The notes beneath the pieces were generated by a model. It worked only from the letters and a program-made list of their open reading frames with translations, had not been told where the DNA came from and ran no database searches. A stretch of DNA of 64,000 nt from Hemileia vastatrix (taxonomy: Eukaryota > Basidiomycota > Pucciniomycetes > Pucciniales > Zaghouaniaceae): NCBI GenBank assembly GCA_030280995.1, contig JASXTE010000017.1, forward strand, positions 5,718,501 through 5,782,500. Direction: 5' to 3'. The translations under genes and the position numbers were made by a program. How positions within the stretch are numbered: the first letter of the stretch is position 1; every line of letters starts with the position of its first letter. Shown here piece after piece: positions 10,808 through 21,496 of this stretch.

Positions 10808-12210
10808 ATGTCTTCTTCTTCAGATTCACCCCTAACTTCTCTATCATCTTCATCTATATCCTCTTTATCATCTTCATCTTTTTCATCTCTATCATCTTCT
10901 TCAAAATCAACTTCAATACAATCATCTTCTAAATCATCAAAAAAAATTAATGATAATCAGTCTCATCAGAATAAAAGATATCTGGAAAAAAAAATTCTTC
11001 TTCTAAATCATCCAAAAAATTTAAAGATAATCAGTCTCATCAGAAGAAAAGATATTTGAAAAAAAAATTTTTCTTCTAAATCATCCAAAAAAATTAAAGA
11101 TAATCAGTCTCATCAGAAGAAAAGATATCTGAAAAAAAAAATTCTTCTTCTAAATCATCCAAAAAAATTAAAGATAATCAATCTCATCAGAAGAAAAAAT
11201 ATCTGAAAATAAAATTCTCTGTGAAAGTTTTTTTTGTCATATACCAAACATTTTTTTTCATAAAACTAAAGTAGATAAAAAAAATCAATATCTGAAAAAA
11301 TTACCAAAAGATATCAAATATCTAACCAGATTTGGAGATGATTGAGTTGTTGCAGTTATCAGTAATTCTTATAAGGCTCAATTCATTTTGGAAGTTCATT
11401 CTTTTGATGGTGTAAAAGATGGATCTTTTAATCAACTATCTGATCTTATCATAACTCTTAATCAAATTGCTTTAGTTTGGTTAAATATAAGTAATACAAA
11501 TTTTTTGGGTGGTATCATGATTGGATTTGGTTGGAGACCAGGTTTGTTAAAGGATATTCTCTTGGTATGTATAATAATTTTTGTTACATTCTTAATATCA
11601 TTTCACTTATTTCAATTATATAGGCATATATTAATTGCTCAAGAATATCACTAAAGCTCGAAAAGATGAAGATTTTCACTTATGGGACACTATACCTTCC
11701 TTTAACTCTTTTCTTGCTCTTCAACTCAAAAAGCTCTGTAATAAAGCACTTGAAAAAAATCATGAACTCGCAACCAAAGTTGGAATACCAAATTGGTGTG
11801 ACTCCCAATGGGAAGATATCGCCCATGAATATCTTTTATTTTCTAATGTTATTATCACTCATTCTGGATTCCACAATAAGATTCATATCAATAGGAATGA
11901 CACCAATTTTCTTACTTTTGGTATATTCTCTTATATCAATTCAATAACTGGCCAACCAATACCGTCTCCAGCTAAAATCAAAGGACATGGTTTATATTTT
12001 CCAGACCACTGGTGCATCATTGATTTTGGTTTGGGAAATGGTATCATGGAAACTATTTGGAATTCTTCTCAGGATAATCATCAAACGACCAAAGCTCCTC
12101 CTGGTTTGGAATCCTGTCAAGATTTCACAAATTTTGGTTGCTCATTTCAAATCAGTCATAAGTTGATTCAAAGAATCAACAAGGTAAAGAAAGAAGGTAA
12201 AGTTAATTGA
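10808..12210 (+). pseudogene. TET/JBP-like 2OG-Fe(II) oxygenase, copy 1 (decayed)
   Basis: Resembles fungal Tet-like (Tet_JBP) dioxygenases, enzymes that oxidise 5-methylcytosine or thymine. Seen in order: a Ser-rich low-complexity N-terminus (10808-10960), a 72-bp internal tandem repeat, then NTNFLGGIMIGFGWRPG. An intron is likely at 11565-11623 (GTATGT...TATAG). The core is HSGFHNKIHINRND, TFGIFSYI..TGQPIP, KGHGLYFPDH..IDFG, GIMETIWNS..NHQT and a final TNFGCSFQIS. In the family the HxD motif supplies two iron ligands; here it reads H-I-N, so the Asp is lost, while the distal His in NHQT is kept. Breaks: a stop just after the intron, a one-base deletion before it, and stops at 11226-11350. 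Its place inside a Harbinger element is discussed in the findings. The family call rests on remembered motifs. Confidence 0.62.
10922..11205 (+). repeat. 72-bp tandem repeat inside TET-like pseudogene
   Basis: Four imperfect copies, each with TCTAAATCATCCAAAAAA..AAAGATAATCAGTCTCATCAGAAGAAAAGATAT. Copy 2 of the gene (33410-33475) has a single unit, so the expansion is specific to copy 1. Confidence 0.8.
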
Positions 12211-12544
12211 TTTTAAAAAATCTTTATCTAGATCCAAAAAGTATGGGGATTAGAGTTGTCATCAAAAAAAATTTTTTTTTTCATAAATTTTTAATAAATA
12301 TTTTTTATATATCAATTTCCTCAACTAAAGTAATGGGCCAACAAACTTTGGTTGTATAACAGGTAATCATGATAACATTTATTTGTTTCATGGGGTTCCT
12401 CTAGCCTATACCTGTGGAAAGTCCCAAACTTATGTTTCTAGATTTGATCTGCATTTTGGCTTGAGGAATTGTAATTACTTTAAAATAGGGAAATTGATAT
12501 ATATTAGATATTTATTTAATAATTTATGTAATTATATTAAATTT

Positions 12545-12985
12545 AAATGACTTCCACCCCTTACTTCAATGAAATTCAGGGGGGTTATTGCCAAATTTTC
12601 AAATCTGACATTCAAAATTGAAGACTTGTAAAAATTTTGGTGATACCCACCCCTTGCTTCAATAAAATGTAGGGGGGGGTATTGCCAAATTTTCAAATGT
12701 AACATGTAAAATTTTTGACTTTTAAATATTTTGGTGAAAATTTTTTGGTGATACCCATCCCTTACTTCAATAAAATCCAGGGGGGGTATTGCCAAAATTT
12801 CTTATAAGACTTGTGAAATTCTTGACATGTAAGATATTTGGGGATACCAGTAAAATGCAGGGGGTAGTAAAGCCAAAGTTTCATATAAGACTTTCAAGAT
12901 TCATGACATGAAAGAATTTTGGTGATACCCACCCATTACTTCAAAAAAATCCAGGGGTGCGGGATTGTCAAATTTTCAAAGGAGA
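12545..12985 (+). repeat. Minisatellite of about 105 bp, five units
   Basis: Five imperfect units share TTGGTGATACCCACCCCTTA and, further on, CAGGGGGGGTATTGCCAAATT. They lie between the TET-like and Myb-like genes. GGGGGTAT here resembles the transposon terminus, which may or may not be coincidence. Confidence 0.75.
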
Positions 12986-13134
12986 CATGAAAATTTTATT
13001 TAAAAAAAGAATATTTAACATTAAAATACAAAAATTCAAGTAATGATTGATAGAGTAATGAAATACATTAAATTATTGTAAATTTTATGTACAAATAAAT
13101 ATGAAAAGTTGAAGTGTGAGAGAAATAAAACAAA

Positions 13135-14484
13135 CTAGTCATCCAACAATTTCTTTAAACGTTCAATTTCCTCAACAGATTTATTAGCTTTAACACATTC
13201 TATCAAGAAATCTTTCTTTTTGGAATTTTCTTCATGATCAAACTTATATTTCATCTGCTCTAATAGGTTTTGATGTTTGAGTGTTTTCTCCTCTTTTTTT
13301 GATTTTTCAATACTTAGAGTTAACTCAAACTTCTTCTCCTCCAAATATTGGGCCCGATCATCCTTCCGTAAAGAGAGCTCGTACTTCCTCTCTTCCAAAT
13401 CTTGTAGCCTATCATCCCTCCTTAAAGAGAGCTCATATTTCTTCTTTTCAAAGTTTAGAGTCTCTTTAGTAATTTCCACTTGTTCTAGAGTGATAATAAA
13501 AATTAATATTAAGTATAAGAAAAGCAGAGTAAAGCAATAAGAGGTATGGTATCACTTACCAACATCAAGTTTCTCTAAAAATTGTTTCATAGATGAAAAG
13601 GTGTTTGTGATGAAGTATCACTTTTTTGTCTTCTTTGGGAGTGGAAATTTAGACTATTTGAAGCCCTACGCTTCTTGTTCAAGGTCATATTTTCTTCCTC
13701 ATCATTGTCACTACCTTCATACTCAGTTGATTGATGATCCTTGGTTTGTTTGTCAGCCTTTTAAGAAATAAGAAAAAGATAAGTAAATAAAAAAATAGAA
13801 TTGATAAAATAAAAGAAAAAAGAAACAGACCTGAGTTAGATTTGGTTGGGTTAAATCACCAATAGGATCTACATAAAAGCTATCTAGATTTGTCTCATTC
13901 AAATGAGGGGAGGTTTGAGTGGAGGAAGAGGATGGGAAAAGATTTGCTTCAACATCATGTTTGGAGATATAATCTTCTCCATCCAGCATGTTTACAGGAT
14001 TAACATTGGCTCACTCTCCAAAAATTGCATCCATCTCTTGAAAGTAAGGACATAAAGATTCAAGTTTATTATCTATGGATTTGATACCCTTAGTTATATC
14101 AACATTGGTAACCCCAAAACCAGTGGAAGATGAAAGAGCCTTTTCCTTCTTGTATTTGGCTCGGTAATGCTTGAAGCATTCAGACATCTGTTTAGGCAAA
14201 AGATCAATCCTTCCCTTGGTCTTATTCCATAATTCATTTGCCATTAGAAGATAGCCATTAAATTTTGATGCTGGGGGCTGTCCTACTTTAGTTGCATACT
14301 CAGTGCCAAAACAAGAATCATAGTTAGATTTAGTTTTCAGCCAGTTGATAAGAATGAGATGATCATCTTTTTTTAATTGAACAGTCTTAGATTTCTCGGC
14401 TGAGCGCGGGAAAGAGGGAGTAGTGGGATTTGAAGAACAACTGGATGATGGCTGCCTTTGAGAAGATCTAGGACGACGAGGCAT
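13135..14484 (-). pseudogene. Harbinger accessory Myb/SANT-like DNA-binding protein (decayed)
   Basis: Second protein of PIF/Harbinger elements, which helps the transposase find the termini. It starts at 14484 (MPRRPRSSQRQ) with a Ser/Pro-rich lead. A trihelix-like domain follows (KKDDHLILINWLKTKSNYD, then ELWNKTKG, then MSECFKHYRAKYKKEK). An acidic linker leads to a heptad-like charged C-terminus (13135-13479) with repeated KYELSLR units, probably a coiled coil. In-frame reading continues through a single TGA at 14011-14013. Predicted introns lie near 13758-13829 and 13484-13555, and a frameshift is needed near 13600. It faces the transposase, the usual convergent arrangement. The Myb-like label is by pattern and context. 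Confidence 0.65.
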
Positions 14485-14836
14485 GTTAAAATATAAATGA
14501 AGATGAAAAGGAGCAGAAACAAGCAGATGAGATGGCGAGGGGTTCTGAGCGGATAGAATGAACAAGATGGAATGAGAATTGGAGTGTGCAGCAAGGTAGA
14601 AGGCATATCCAGAGAGTAGTCCAAGATGTGGTTTTGGCAGAATGTAGGTCAAGATGTGGTTATGACAGAAAGTTGTCCAAGATGTGGTTATGAAAAATTG
14701 AGTAAAAAAATGTTGGATAAGAGGTGAACATTGACATGTAAAGTGTCTAATAACCTAATTATTAGAAAAAATAATTGTGGAAGATAATTGGGGTATGCAG
14801 ATTATTTTCCGCAATTTATTTAATTGCGGATCAGTC

Positions 14837-14852
14837 AACATTGATACCCCCT
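14837..14852 (-). repeat. Right terminal inverted repeat of Harbinger copy 1
   Basis: AACATTGATACCCCCT is the reverse complement of the left terminus. Confidence 0.85.
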
Positions 14853-15073
14853 AATATTTGCTTCACCACATCCAATCTTCTTTCTCTGTCTCCTATTTCC
14901 CCACTTGTTGCTAAATTTCTTATTCTCTCTGGTAGATTCCCAAATAATGTTACCCTCTCCCAGTAGTCAGTTATAGTTGCCTTTTTATTGCCCTGTGTTT
15001 CCTCCTCCCGTTTTCTCACCCTAACATGTATATACTCCAAATGTGTCTTTCCACCTTCATGCCCCTAGCTGGG
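14853..15073 (-). pseudogene. Interrupted reading-frame fragment of unknown type
   Basis: On the minus strand a coding-like frame runs from about 15070 to the transposon edge: GHEGGKTHLEYIHVRVRKR near the start, DYWERVTLFGNLPERIRN in the middle, then RRLDVVKQI at the edge. Removing the transposon and one AATATT joins it in frame to GCLKMDNPQNG on the far side (7544 downwards), ending at a stop near 7470. I do not recognise the family. It may be an exon of a host or transposon gene hit by Harbinger copy 1. Confidence 0.35.
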
Positions 15074-16322
15074 TGAGATTTTATGAAATAAAAAAAACAA
15101 AAAAAACAGTGGAAAATGTGTGTTGTAGCTTGTCATTAAAATTTGGTGCAATATGAAGTGAATAATAAATATGCATGCAATATGCATCAAACCTGAACAT
15201 GCACTAATTGAAGAAAAGCGGTTTTCAAGTTAGCTTTAACACACAGTTTCGAAATAAATGACTTATTTACCATAATTAAGTGCCAGTTTCAAACCAACTC
15301 ATCCATTACAGACAAACATATGGTTTTTGAAAGAAATGGGAAATTTAAAGACAATGATACTATATTTTCTTGTGAAGAAGGAGTGGTTTGAAGAAAAACA
15401 GAATGTCATTTTAGCTTTAAAATACACCAGTGCTGGGGCCAGAGTGGTTTGCAAATAGAAAATTATTTAAGTGCTGATTTGGTCAAAATTCATTTCTGAT
15501 TGGTCAGTGGTAACTTCCTAACTTTGACGCCTGCAAATGTTACTGTATTCAATTATAAAATGAAGATAAGTCAGCAAATTAAACAAGCAAATCAATTAAA
15601 GTGGTACACAAAAAATGGATTTTACGCTTGAGCAGCCAACTTCTGACGTATTTTCATAGCTTCCTGGCCAGATTGGTGTTGCTACAAGGTATCACAGCTT
15701 TCTGGAAAGCCACGCCGAACCTTTCCAAATCCTGAACGCGCCGAGTTTAGCAGCATTTTAGGTCTCGTCGAATTTTGTGGCAATCAAGGCTCAATTCTGA
15801 ACTAACTCCTTCAATTGAAAGCCCAAGAAGGAAGCTTGGAAAATTGAATATTCTAAGATTCGTTAATGAATGAACATAAGTTGAGAAACAGAATGAAAAT
15901 CTCAGTTCCAAGAACAATGCTATCGAGCTTTATGAGTACATTTGAGAGATATTCTTTCAAATACAGATAATAGAGGGGGAGCAGCTAAGACTAATATGAA
16001 GTGTGCACGGAGTGAGCATTACAGATGGTGAACTGATGATAGTAAGATAGACCTGATTTTTTTCATGGTGGAGTGAAGATTTTTGAGCACATGTAGTTTT
16101 TGAGGTTGGTGTGAAAGTTTTCGACCAGGATGGGAAATTATAGAGGGCAGGTTAATGCTTTTTGGCATGGCAACTGATTCTCAGGTTTCCAGTGGCTTAA
16201 AAAACAGATACACACTTCAAATCTCAGGCGTCGCAAAATCAGCTCTTTGCAAGCAGGTTCTAAACTCTCCCGAAGTACTGCCTTCAGATCCTAAACAGTG
16301 ATTCTTCCTCTCTTTTAGCGAA
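15074..16322. other. Intergenic, nothing recognised
   Basis: Mixed-composition sequence with no convincing reading frame. An ATG at 15616 opens only 14 codons. The final pyrimidine-rich stretch CTTCCTCTCTTTTAG before 16320 could be an acceptor of a leader intron for the downstream gene. Confidence 0.5.
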
Positions 16323-17911
16323 ATGTTAAATATCCTTTTAAATTTTATACACAATTTTGCCTTCATGTCATATTATTTTATTTTATTTTTGATGCTGTTT
16401 GGTAATGATCATTGCCAAAGCCTAAAGATATCTCCCGATTCAAAAAGTCGGTTTACAATTTTTTATTACTAGCTAATACCTCACTATAGAGTACAAGTAA
16501 ACTGATAATTGAATCTTCTTCCACGAAAAGCAGGTGGTGGAATATCAGGATTCAGGCCAAACCCTACTTTTATCCATCACAAAAGGTTTGAGACGATTAG
16601 TAAAAGAGACATTGCACCACAATGCGCCACGAAACGTCCACACAATATCGAGGGCCCTGGCTTGATATGTGAATTGATACAAGCAAATTCAAAGCAAGAT
16701 GGCGTCCCTTCGAACGGACAATCACCCTCTTTGACCTCGCAGAATAATTTTGTCAGTATTTTTATGTTATACCAACTTTCTTCGGCGTTCGCCCATTGCT
16801 TGACTTACAGCTGTTTTTCGGATTAGATCAATTTTTGTGCATCTGAGTCTTCATACGGCTTTCCGACGATGAATGGTCTACAAGTCGAGAATACGCCTCT
16901 TTGTAATGGTATCCCGATGGGAATGGTGATTTTCCAAAAAAAAAAAAAAAATTAAGCGCAATCAAATAAATAGTAATTTTCTTCGCATAAACATTATTTA
17001 AGATCCCACCCAGGACCGCGTTTCCAACGGCTAAATTTCGATTTCCAGTTAATTTTTCCGTAATAAATGCAAGGCGACCTTTCAATATCATTGTCGCTGT
17101 TACAAATATGGTGACTGGAAGGTTTACCAATCCGAAGAATACGTTTGTTTCTATATTTTGCCTCATCAGATGATGGAATACAGGCAATTTCATAGCTGAT
17201 AAATATTTTAATGCTTGAAGTTATTTTTCAGCTCCTCAACAAATTGAAAAAGGTTCCAATTTTATAATAGGACATATTGTGAGTATCCACAACAATCTCA
17301 AGGCTAGACGTTTAAGAATTAATATATTATTTTCTTAGCATGTTTGTATTCAAAAAATCCCTAGTTTCCAATCTACCACTCCCTTGGTCAGTACCTTTTA
17401 TTTTTCATTGTGCATTCATTCTCCTCCAATAATAACTGAACCTTGAACTTAAAGGACCCGACCCAGTTTGTATTCTTCAAAGGTATGGTATTAGGAACAA
17501 GCCCTTTATTTTTGTCAAAATATTTGATATTTAAAATAATGTTTTGTGATCATCAAAGGCATAGAGGTTAGTGCCGCCCAAGGAGTCGAAACTGTTTCTG
17601 CACCCGGACTACCGCCAGGAATATATAGGTAAATTACCCAAGGAAATAAAAAATTAATTTTCCCTTGATGAATATTGACCTTAAACCATTCCGAATGTCC
17701 AAAAATCATAAAATCAAAGGATGTCAACTAATCTTGCCGCTGCAAATCATCAGCCTGTTTTAGTTGGAGTCGCTCAACGAGCCGCATTAGATGACAGTGA
17801 GGCTTCTCTGACTTCATTTTTCTTGTCCTTTTTTCTTTTCACTCTTTTTGGAAAGAATTTTGATTATCATTTCTTCAACTATATTTAGTGATATATTTTC
17901 GTGCCGAATAA
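16323..17911 (+). CDS. Predicted secreted protein, INFC/ANHQPVLV fungal family, copy 2 (10 exons)
   Basis: Paralogue of 4989-6565. Proposed exons: 16323-16446, 16534-16751, 16827-16925, 17003-17142, 17221-17278, 17339-17386, 17455-17482, 17559-17628, 17720-17796, 17889-17911. Every exon has the same length as in copy 1 except exon 2, which is 3 bases shorter, giving about 294 residues. The signal-like N-terminus has FILFLMLF. The domain motifs are INFC, LCNGIPMG, YFSAPQQ, DPTQFVFFKG, LPPGIYR, ANHQPVLV and DDMIYFRAE at the end. There are no internal stops and the reading frame is conserved despite about 15% base change in exon 3, while the introns have diverged. This suggests purifying selection. 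Exon 2 may start at 16531 instead, and the signal peptide may begin at 16365. The function is unknown. Confidence 0.75.
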
Positions 17912-19341
17912 GTGGTTTCTTGAAAATTTTACTTGATTCAAGTCATCGAGTTTATAAAGATAATTTCCTTGTAAAATTTCAATACCTACAATCTGATAGG
18001 TTTAATAATTTTTTTAAATATATTTGATCTGATTTTTTCCCCCCTCTAAATTATTTTCAAAGCAGATAGTTTTATGAAAGATTTTTGAGATCCTCCTTGT
18101 AGTACGAGGAAAATATGAATTAGTTTTTTTTTTCTATTTTTCAAAGAGATTTATTTTGATGTAGTTGGACACTTCTAATTTTTTCCCTCTATTCCTTACT
18201 TCTATTCATACCTACAAAAGTTTGAGATACTAGAAGAACAGATAAAACAAATATGCTTTCCATAAAAAAGCTAATGAACTATAATTTAGTGATATTCTGC
18301 GACTTTACATCATCTTTGGAGCAGCATATTTTTTAGTAAATACCTGATTAACCAATTAAATAAAACAGAGACAGTAACATAACTCATATGAAATCCGTTG
18401 GCCAAACGAGACAGATGTAAATAGAGAGCGGAAGTGAGATTTGAAATTTAGATTGCGGAAATTATTAGTAGTAGATTGGATTTCAGTGCAGATAATGATA
18501 GTCATTGCGGTGAAAGGACGGGGTAGTGAAGAGTTTAAAACGCAAAAATAAGGTATGCTGTGTGAATAAAATCTACAGGTAAGCTGTGCGGGTGGTATTA
18601 ATTACATTTGATGCTTCTTTGATTTGTATGTAGTGTTATCGATCATGAGAAAAGAGGAAAGAGCAGGGAACTATAATAAAATCATACATTGGTGACAGTA
18701 AGGTTTCACTTCTCTTTTCTTCCTACACTTGTTCATTTTCTTATGCCGCTTTTTTCAAAACGCTCATCAAGCATCGTGGCCCATCCACTTTTTTCTTCAA
18801 CTTTTATTGTTCCAACAGCTTTAATAAGATAGTCCTTTTTGGTTGCTTGTAAGATAATATCACTACTAGTGAGCTTCTGGATTTTGTTTTGACATCCTAA
18901 TCAGCTCTCTATAACGATATTGTCTTTATTTTGACAGATATTTATTTTTATCCATTTATGATTAGTGCACAGATCTTAGCAATCGCACGGACCTCTAGGG
19001 TATATATACTGTCCTCATCTCATTATATATTCCCTTGTGTCCTAATTCTATTGCTTGGTGACGTATTTCCTTTCGTCTCTAATTACATTTTTATATCTAA
19101 CAAAAGAGTACTTGCTTCTCATAGGTTGGTTGCGCTGCTCAATAGATAAAGGCTTGGGGATACTTATCCCAAGACTTTTATATAATTTATTAGGTATAAA
19201 AATGTGTTTTTTCCAGTCTTTGTATCTTTGTTATGAAACGGATTCTGCTCACTAGTGGCCTGATTCTATTGCTAGGCTGGTTGTGCTGCTCAATAGATAA
19301 AGGCTTGGGGATACTTATCCTAAGACTTTTATATTATTCAT
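17912..19341. other. Intergenic, AT-rich
   Basis: No gene recognised. Near the right edge a segment of about 65-70 bases (GCTGCTCAATAGATAAAGG...) occurs twice, at 19133-19193 and 19274-19344. The second copy runs directly into the Harbinger terminus. Confidence 0.55.
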
Positions 19342-19475
19342 TAGGGGGTATCAATGTTCAGGGATCCGCAATTAGGGATCAGGAATTTATTTCCCGGGAT
19401 CAGATATTAGGGGGTATCAATGTTCAGGGATCCGCAATTAGGGATCAGGAATTTTTTTTCCCGGGATCAGACATT
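19342..19475 (+). repeat. Tandemly duplicated Harbinger left terminus
   Basis: The terminal segment of about 67 bases (TTAGGGGGTATCAATGTT through CCCGGGATCAGA) occurs twice in a row, from about 19341 and about 19408, before the unique interior begins. Copy 1 has it once. Confidence 0.75.
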
Positions 19476-19989
19476 ATTAATTGCGGAAAATTCTTATTCA
19501 CTAGCCCTGGGGCTAGCGGATAAGGAATCCACAATAATGCATTATTCCACCTCTTATACCCCAATTTCCATTCCTAATTCCTGATCCCAAACTCATCACA
19601 TCCATGATGGATTTTTAAGAAAGTCAAATGACTTATAATTGCTGATGCCATCCTTAAGTCTTTCCTCACTCTATGATACTAAATTTTGGTGGCAAACACA
19701 TAAATTTTTTTCTCATCCTTATGTGTCTCTTCACTCTATGATACTTAATTTTGGTGGCAAACACATAACATTTTTTTCTATCTACACACCCTGCCAGCTC
19801 ACTTGGTGGCAAATTCCCACTTCCCACTTCCCACTCATCACCTAAACCTTCTACCAAAAATAATGAGGCACCTCTCTACTAGCAAGCAACAGCTATGAAT
19901 ACTATCACTTTAGTTTTAGCTTCTGACTCTGATTCTGACTCTGGTTTGGAAGACACTTTAGCTCATATGTCTTATCTTTCCAAAAAGCG

Positions 19990-21082
19990 TTAAATCATCC
20001 CAAGGGGGCCAAATCTTTATCACAATCCCAGATATGATCTCCACTCCATTCTCAACATTCCTCAACTAAACTTCACTCAACTATTTTGAACTTCTCCTGA
20101 TTCTTTTTTCAAACTTTCTCAACTCATCTCCAATTGTCCTATCTTCCATAATAATTCCCACAACAAACAGTGTGATCCAGCCTTTCAAATTGCTGTTGCA
20201 CTGTGTTGCTTTGGTTCAAATTGAAATGGTGCTTCTGTAAGAGGTTTAGATAATCTCTTTACCAGTCATATTATACACCAAGCGCTGCATGATTGCTATC
20301 TTTCTCTCAAGTCTCAAACACTTTCTTGGAAAACTCCACAACAGTGACTTGAATCCTCTCAAGTAATGCAAGCTGAAGGTTTCCCTGGATGTGTAGCTTT
20401 TGTTTATGGTACAACTATACCTTTGAGTCAAAAGCCTGCTCATGATGGCAACCATCATTTTGATCACAAAAAAAGGTTTCTTCAAAATGTTCTCCAATTT
20501 CACATCTTTCATAAACTAACTTTTTATCTTCTTTGTAGATACTCTATTGCTGTTCAACTTGTCTGTGATGTCAACAAAAAATTTATTGCTTTTCATATTA
20601 GCTTCCCTGGCTCATGTCATGACTCTCCTGTCTTCCAAAGAATGAGGATTTCTCAAAGTCCTGACTCATACTTTGAAGATTCTCAGTACCTCCTTGCAGA
20701 CTCAGCATATAGGGTGGAAAGTACATTGTACCTGCTTTCTGTGGTGCAACCTTAGAAAATGACCCCCAAAACACCTTTAATTATCACCTTTCCCAATCAA
20801 CAGTATGGATTGAACATGCTATTGGGATTTTAAAGGGAAGATTTTCTAGTCTCAGGGAACTCAGAATCCAATTTCAAAAAAAAAATAGAAATCAAAACTG
20901 CAAATCATTGGATAATGACTTATGTTATACTCCACAATATCCTAGCTGATTTAAAGGATGAGTGGAATGATCTTTATGAAGAAGAGGATCCTGAACCATC
21001 ACCAGCTCTCCCCTCACTTGAATTACAAAATATTCATTCAACCGGCATACACTCTGTCATTATTCCAATCACCCTCCACCAT
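19990..21082 (+). pseudogene. PIF/Harbinger DDE transposase, copy 2 (decayed)
   Basis: Homologue of 8036-9183. Recognisable parts are the N-terminal region in broken frames (19990-20340), AFVYGTTIPLSQ (20390-20430) with the first catalytic Asp changed to Tyr, and an intron corresponding to that in copy 1 before YSIAVQLVCD. FPGSCHDSPVFQRM is intact here but lost in copy 1. LLADSAY holds the second Asp and IEHAIGILKGRF the Glu. An acidic tail ends near 21080. Frameshifts occur around 20700-20760 and 20880. The two copies thus carry different lesions and must have moved before these arose. Confidence 0.75.
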
Positions 21083-21084
21083 TT

Positions 21085-21496
21085 TGACACACAACCCTTT
21101 TATTTTTTTTTTCATACTCTCCAAATGTCCACTTTGTATAATTTATTCACTAGGCTTGGTATTTTTTTTTGTTGCATATTCTTTTTTTTGAATTTACAGT
21201 GAATATCTCTTATTTAGATGGCTCATTGGTTTTCCTTCACCAGCTCAACATGAAACTGCATATTTTCTGAAAACACATATTTTTTCAGTGTTTCTTTTTT
21301 TCATTCTTCACTCATATCCTTCTCCTCCTCTTCTCAAACATCCCTCAAATATTTTGGTTGCACTTTTTTTAACTCATCTCACCAGGTAAGTCATTTTTTT
21401 CATTTTTGTTGATTTTTGATTTTCTAATCATGATTTTTTTTGTAAGTGCTTCACTTATTTTTTTCAAGTTTAGACTAATTTTTTTTCTCTCCCTCT
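21085..21496. other. Harbinger copy 2 T-rich interior
   Basis: Corresponds to 9190-9690 in copy 1 (TCACCAGCTCAACATGAAA.TGCATATTTTCTGAAA is shared). No gene. Confidence 0.6.

Larger units (their letters stand above)
7545..14852 (+). mobile_element. PIF/Harbinger-type transposon, copy 1, with TET/JBP-like cargo
   Basis: Inverted termini begin AGGGGGTATCAATGTT (7545-7560) and end with its exact complement (14837-14852). The symmetry extends eight bases outwards (CAAATATT). AATATT flanks both ends and could be a 6-bp duplication, although TWA is the usual Harbinger target, so the exact edge is uncertain. The ATCCGCAATTA-like subterminal motif recurs at both ends. Inside, in order, are a DDE transposase (+), a pyrimidine/purine switch with a hairpin, a TET/JBP-like oxygenase (+), a minisatellite and a Myb/SANT-like protein (-). 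Transposase plus Myb-like protein is the classic two-gene Harbinger set; the oxygenase is extra. All three genes carry inactivating changes. The total length of 7.3 kb is large for the superfamily. Confidence 0.75.

Noticed and set aside
16828..17193. 121-codon minus-strand frame
   Set aside because: Shadow of exons 3-4 of the secreted-protein gene; no homologous frame on the minus strand of the paralogue.
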